Shown here: in pieces, positions 5,862 through 5,862 of the stretch
How positions within the stretch are numbered: position 1 is the first letter of the stretch
How the letters are laid out: the number at the start of each line of letters is the position of its first letter
Assembly (NCBI GenBank): GCA_029260195.1
Contig: JAJDDS010000059.1
Coordinates: forward strand, 1 to 5,862
Length of the DNA: 5,862 nucleotides
Direction of reading: 5' to 3'
Origin: Phycisphaerae bacterium
GTDB lineage: Bacteria; Planctomycetota; Phycisphaerae; UBA1845
Program-made: the position numbers and the translations under genes
The notes under the pieces: generated by a model
What the model was told of the DNA's origin: nothing
The model's database searches: none
The model's input: the letters and a program-made list of their open reading frames with translations, nothing else

Positions 5862-5862
5862 A

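Overview
The window is GC-rich bacterial chromosome, most likely from a planctomycete (Planctomycetota, perhaps Phycisphaerae). Three things suggest this. The first gene has a family architecture I associate with planctomycetes: one N-terminal membrane anchor, a 'PPVPDELNA' segment and a C-terminal 'VDPF...YSVGEDGVDDGG' tail. The second gene encodes a 'CPDCGYHLRGL...CPECGY' zinc ribbon in front of several membrane helices. The spacers carry a dispersed GC-rich repeat of a kind I recall as common in planctomycete genomes. The assignment rests on recognition, not on a search.

Layout, left to right. 3-1400 (+): the 3' part of an anchored protein of unknown function, entering from the left edge. 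1508-2347 (-): a zinc-ribbon membrane protein, convergent with it. 2348-2667: a 320-bp gene-free spacer holding an inverted-repeat-rich element. 2668-3378 (-): a SMUG1-type uracil-DNA glycosylase. 3517-3921 (-): a small tandem ACT-domain protein. 4061-5137 (-): methylthioribose-1-phosphate isomerase MtnA. 5124-5636 (-): PurE. 5637-5862: the purE promoter region, a strong 10-bp hairpin, a C9 run and a repeat copy cut by the window edge.

The clearest transcription unit is purE-mtnA. It has a good sigma70-like promoter (TCGACA, 17 bp, TACAAT), a GAGGA Shine-Dalgarno for purE, and a 14-nt overlap in which the mtnA GTG has its own AGGAG inside purE. PurE acts in purine synthesis and MtnA in methionine salvage, two adenine/ribose-linked pathways. 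The ACT protein and the glycosylase lie downstream on the same strand but behind spacers of about 138 bp each, so co-transcription is possible but not shown.

The most unusual signal is non-coding. Four copies of a 23-bp repeat core all point the same way and all lie outside genes. Read as + strand RNA, each can form a hairpin with a CCGC/GCGG stem, an internal G/A-type mismatch step, two C-G pairs and a four-base loop. The loop fits GNRA (GUGA or GUAA) in three of four copies. One copy lies inside a 118-bp segment bounded by 15-bp inverted repeats (one mismatch), and the left end of that segment recurs at the right edge of the window. No transposase, CRISPR array, tRNA or rRNA was recognised.
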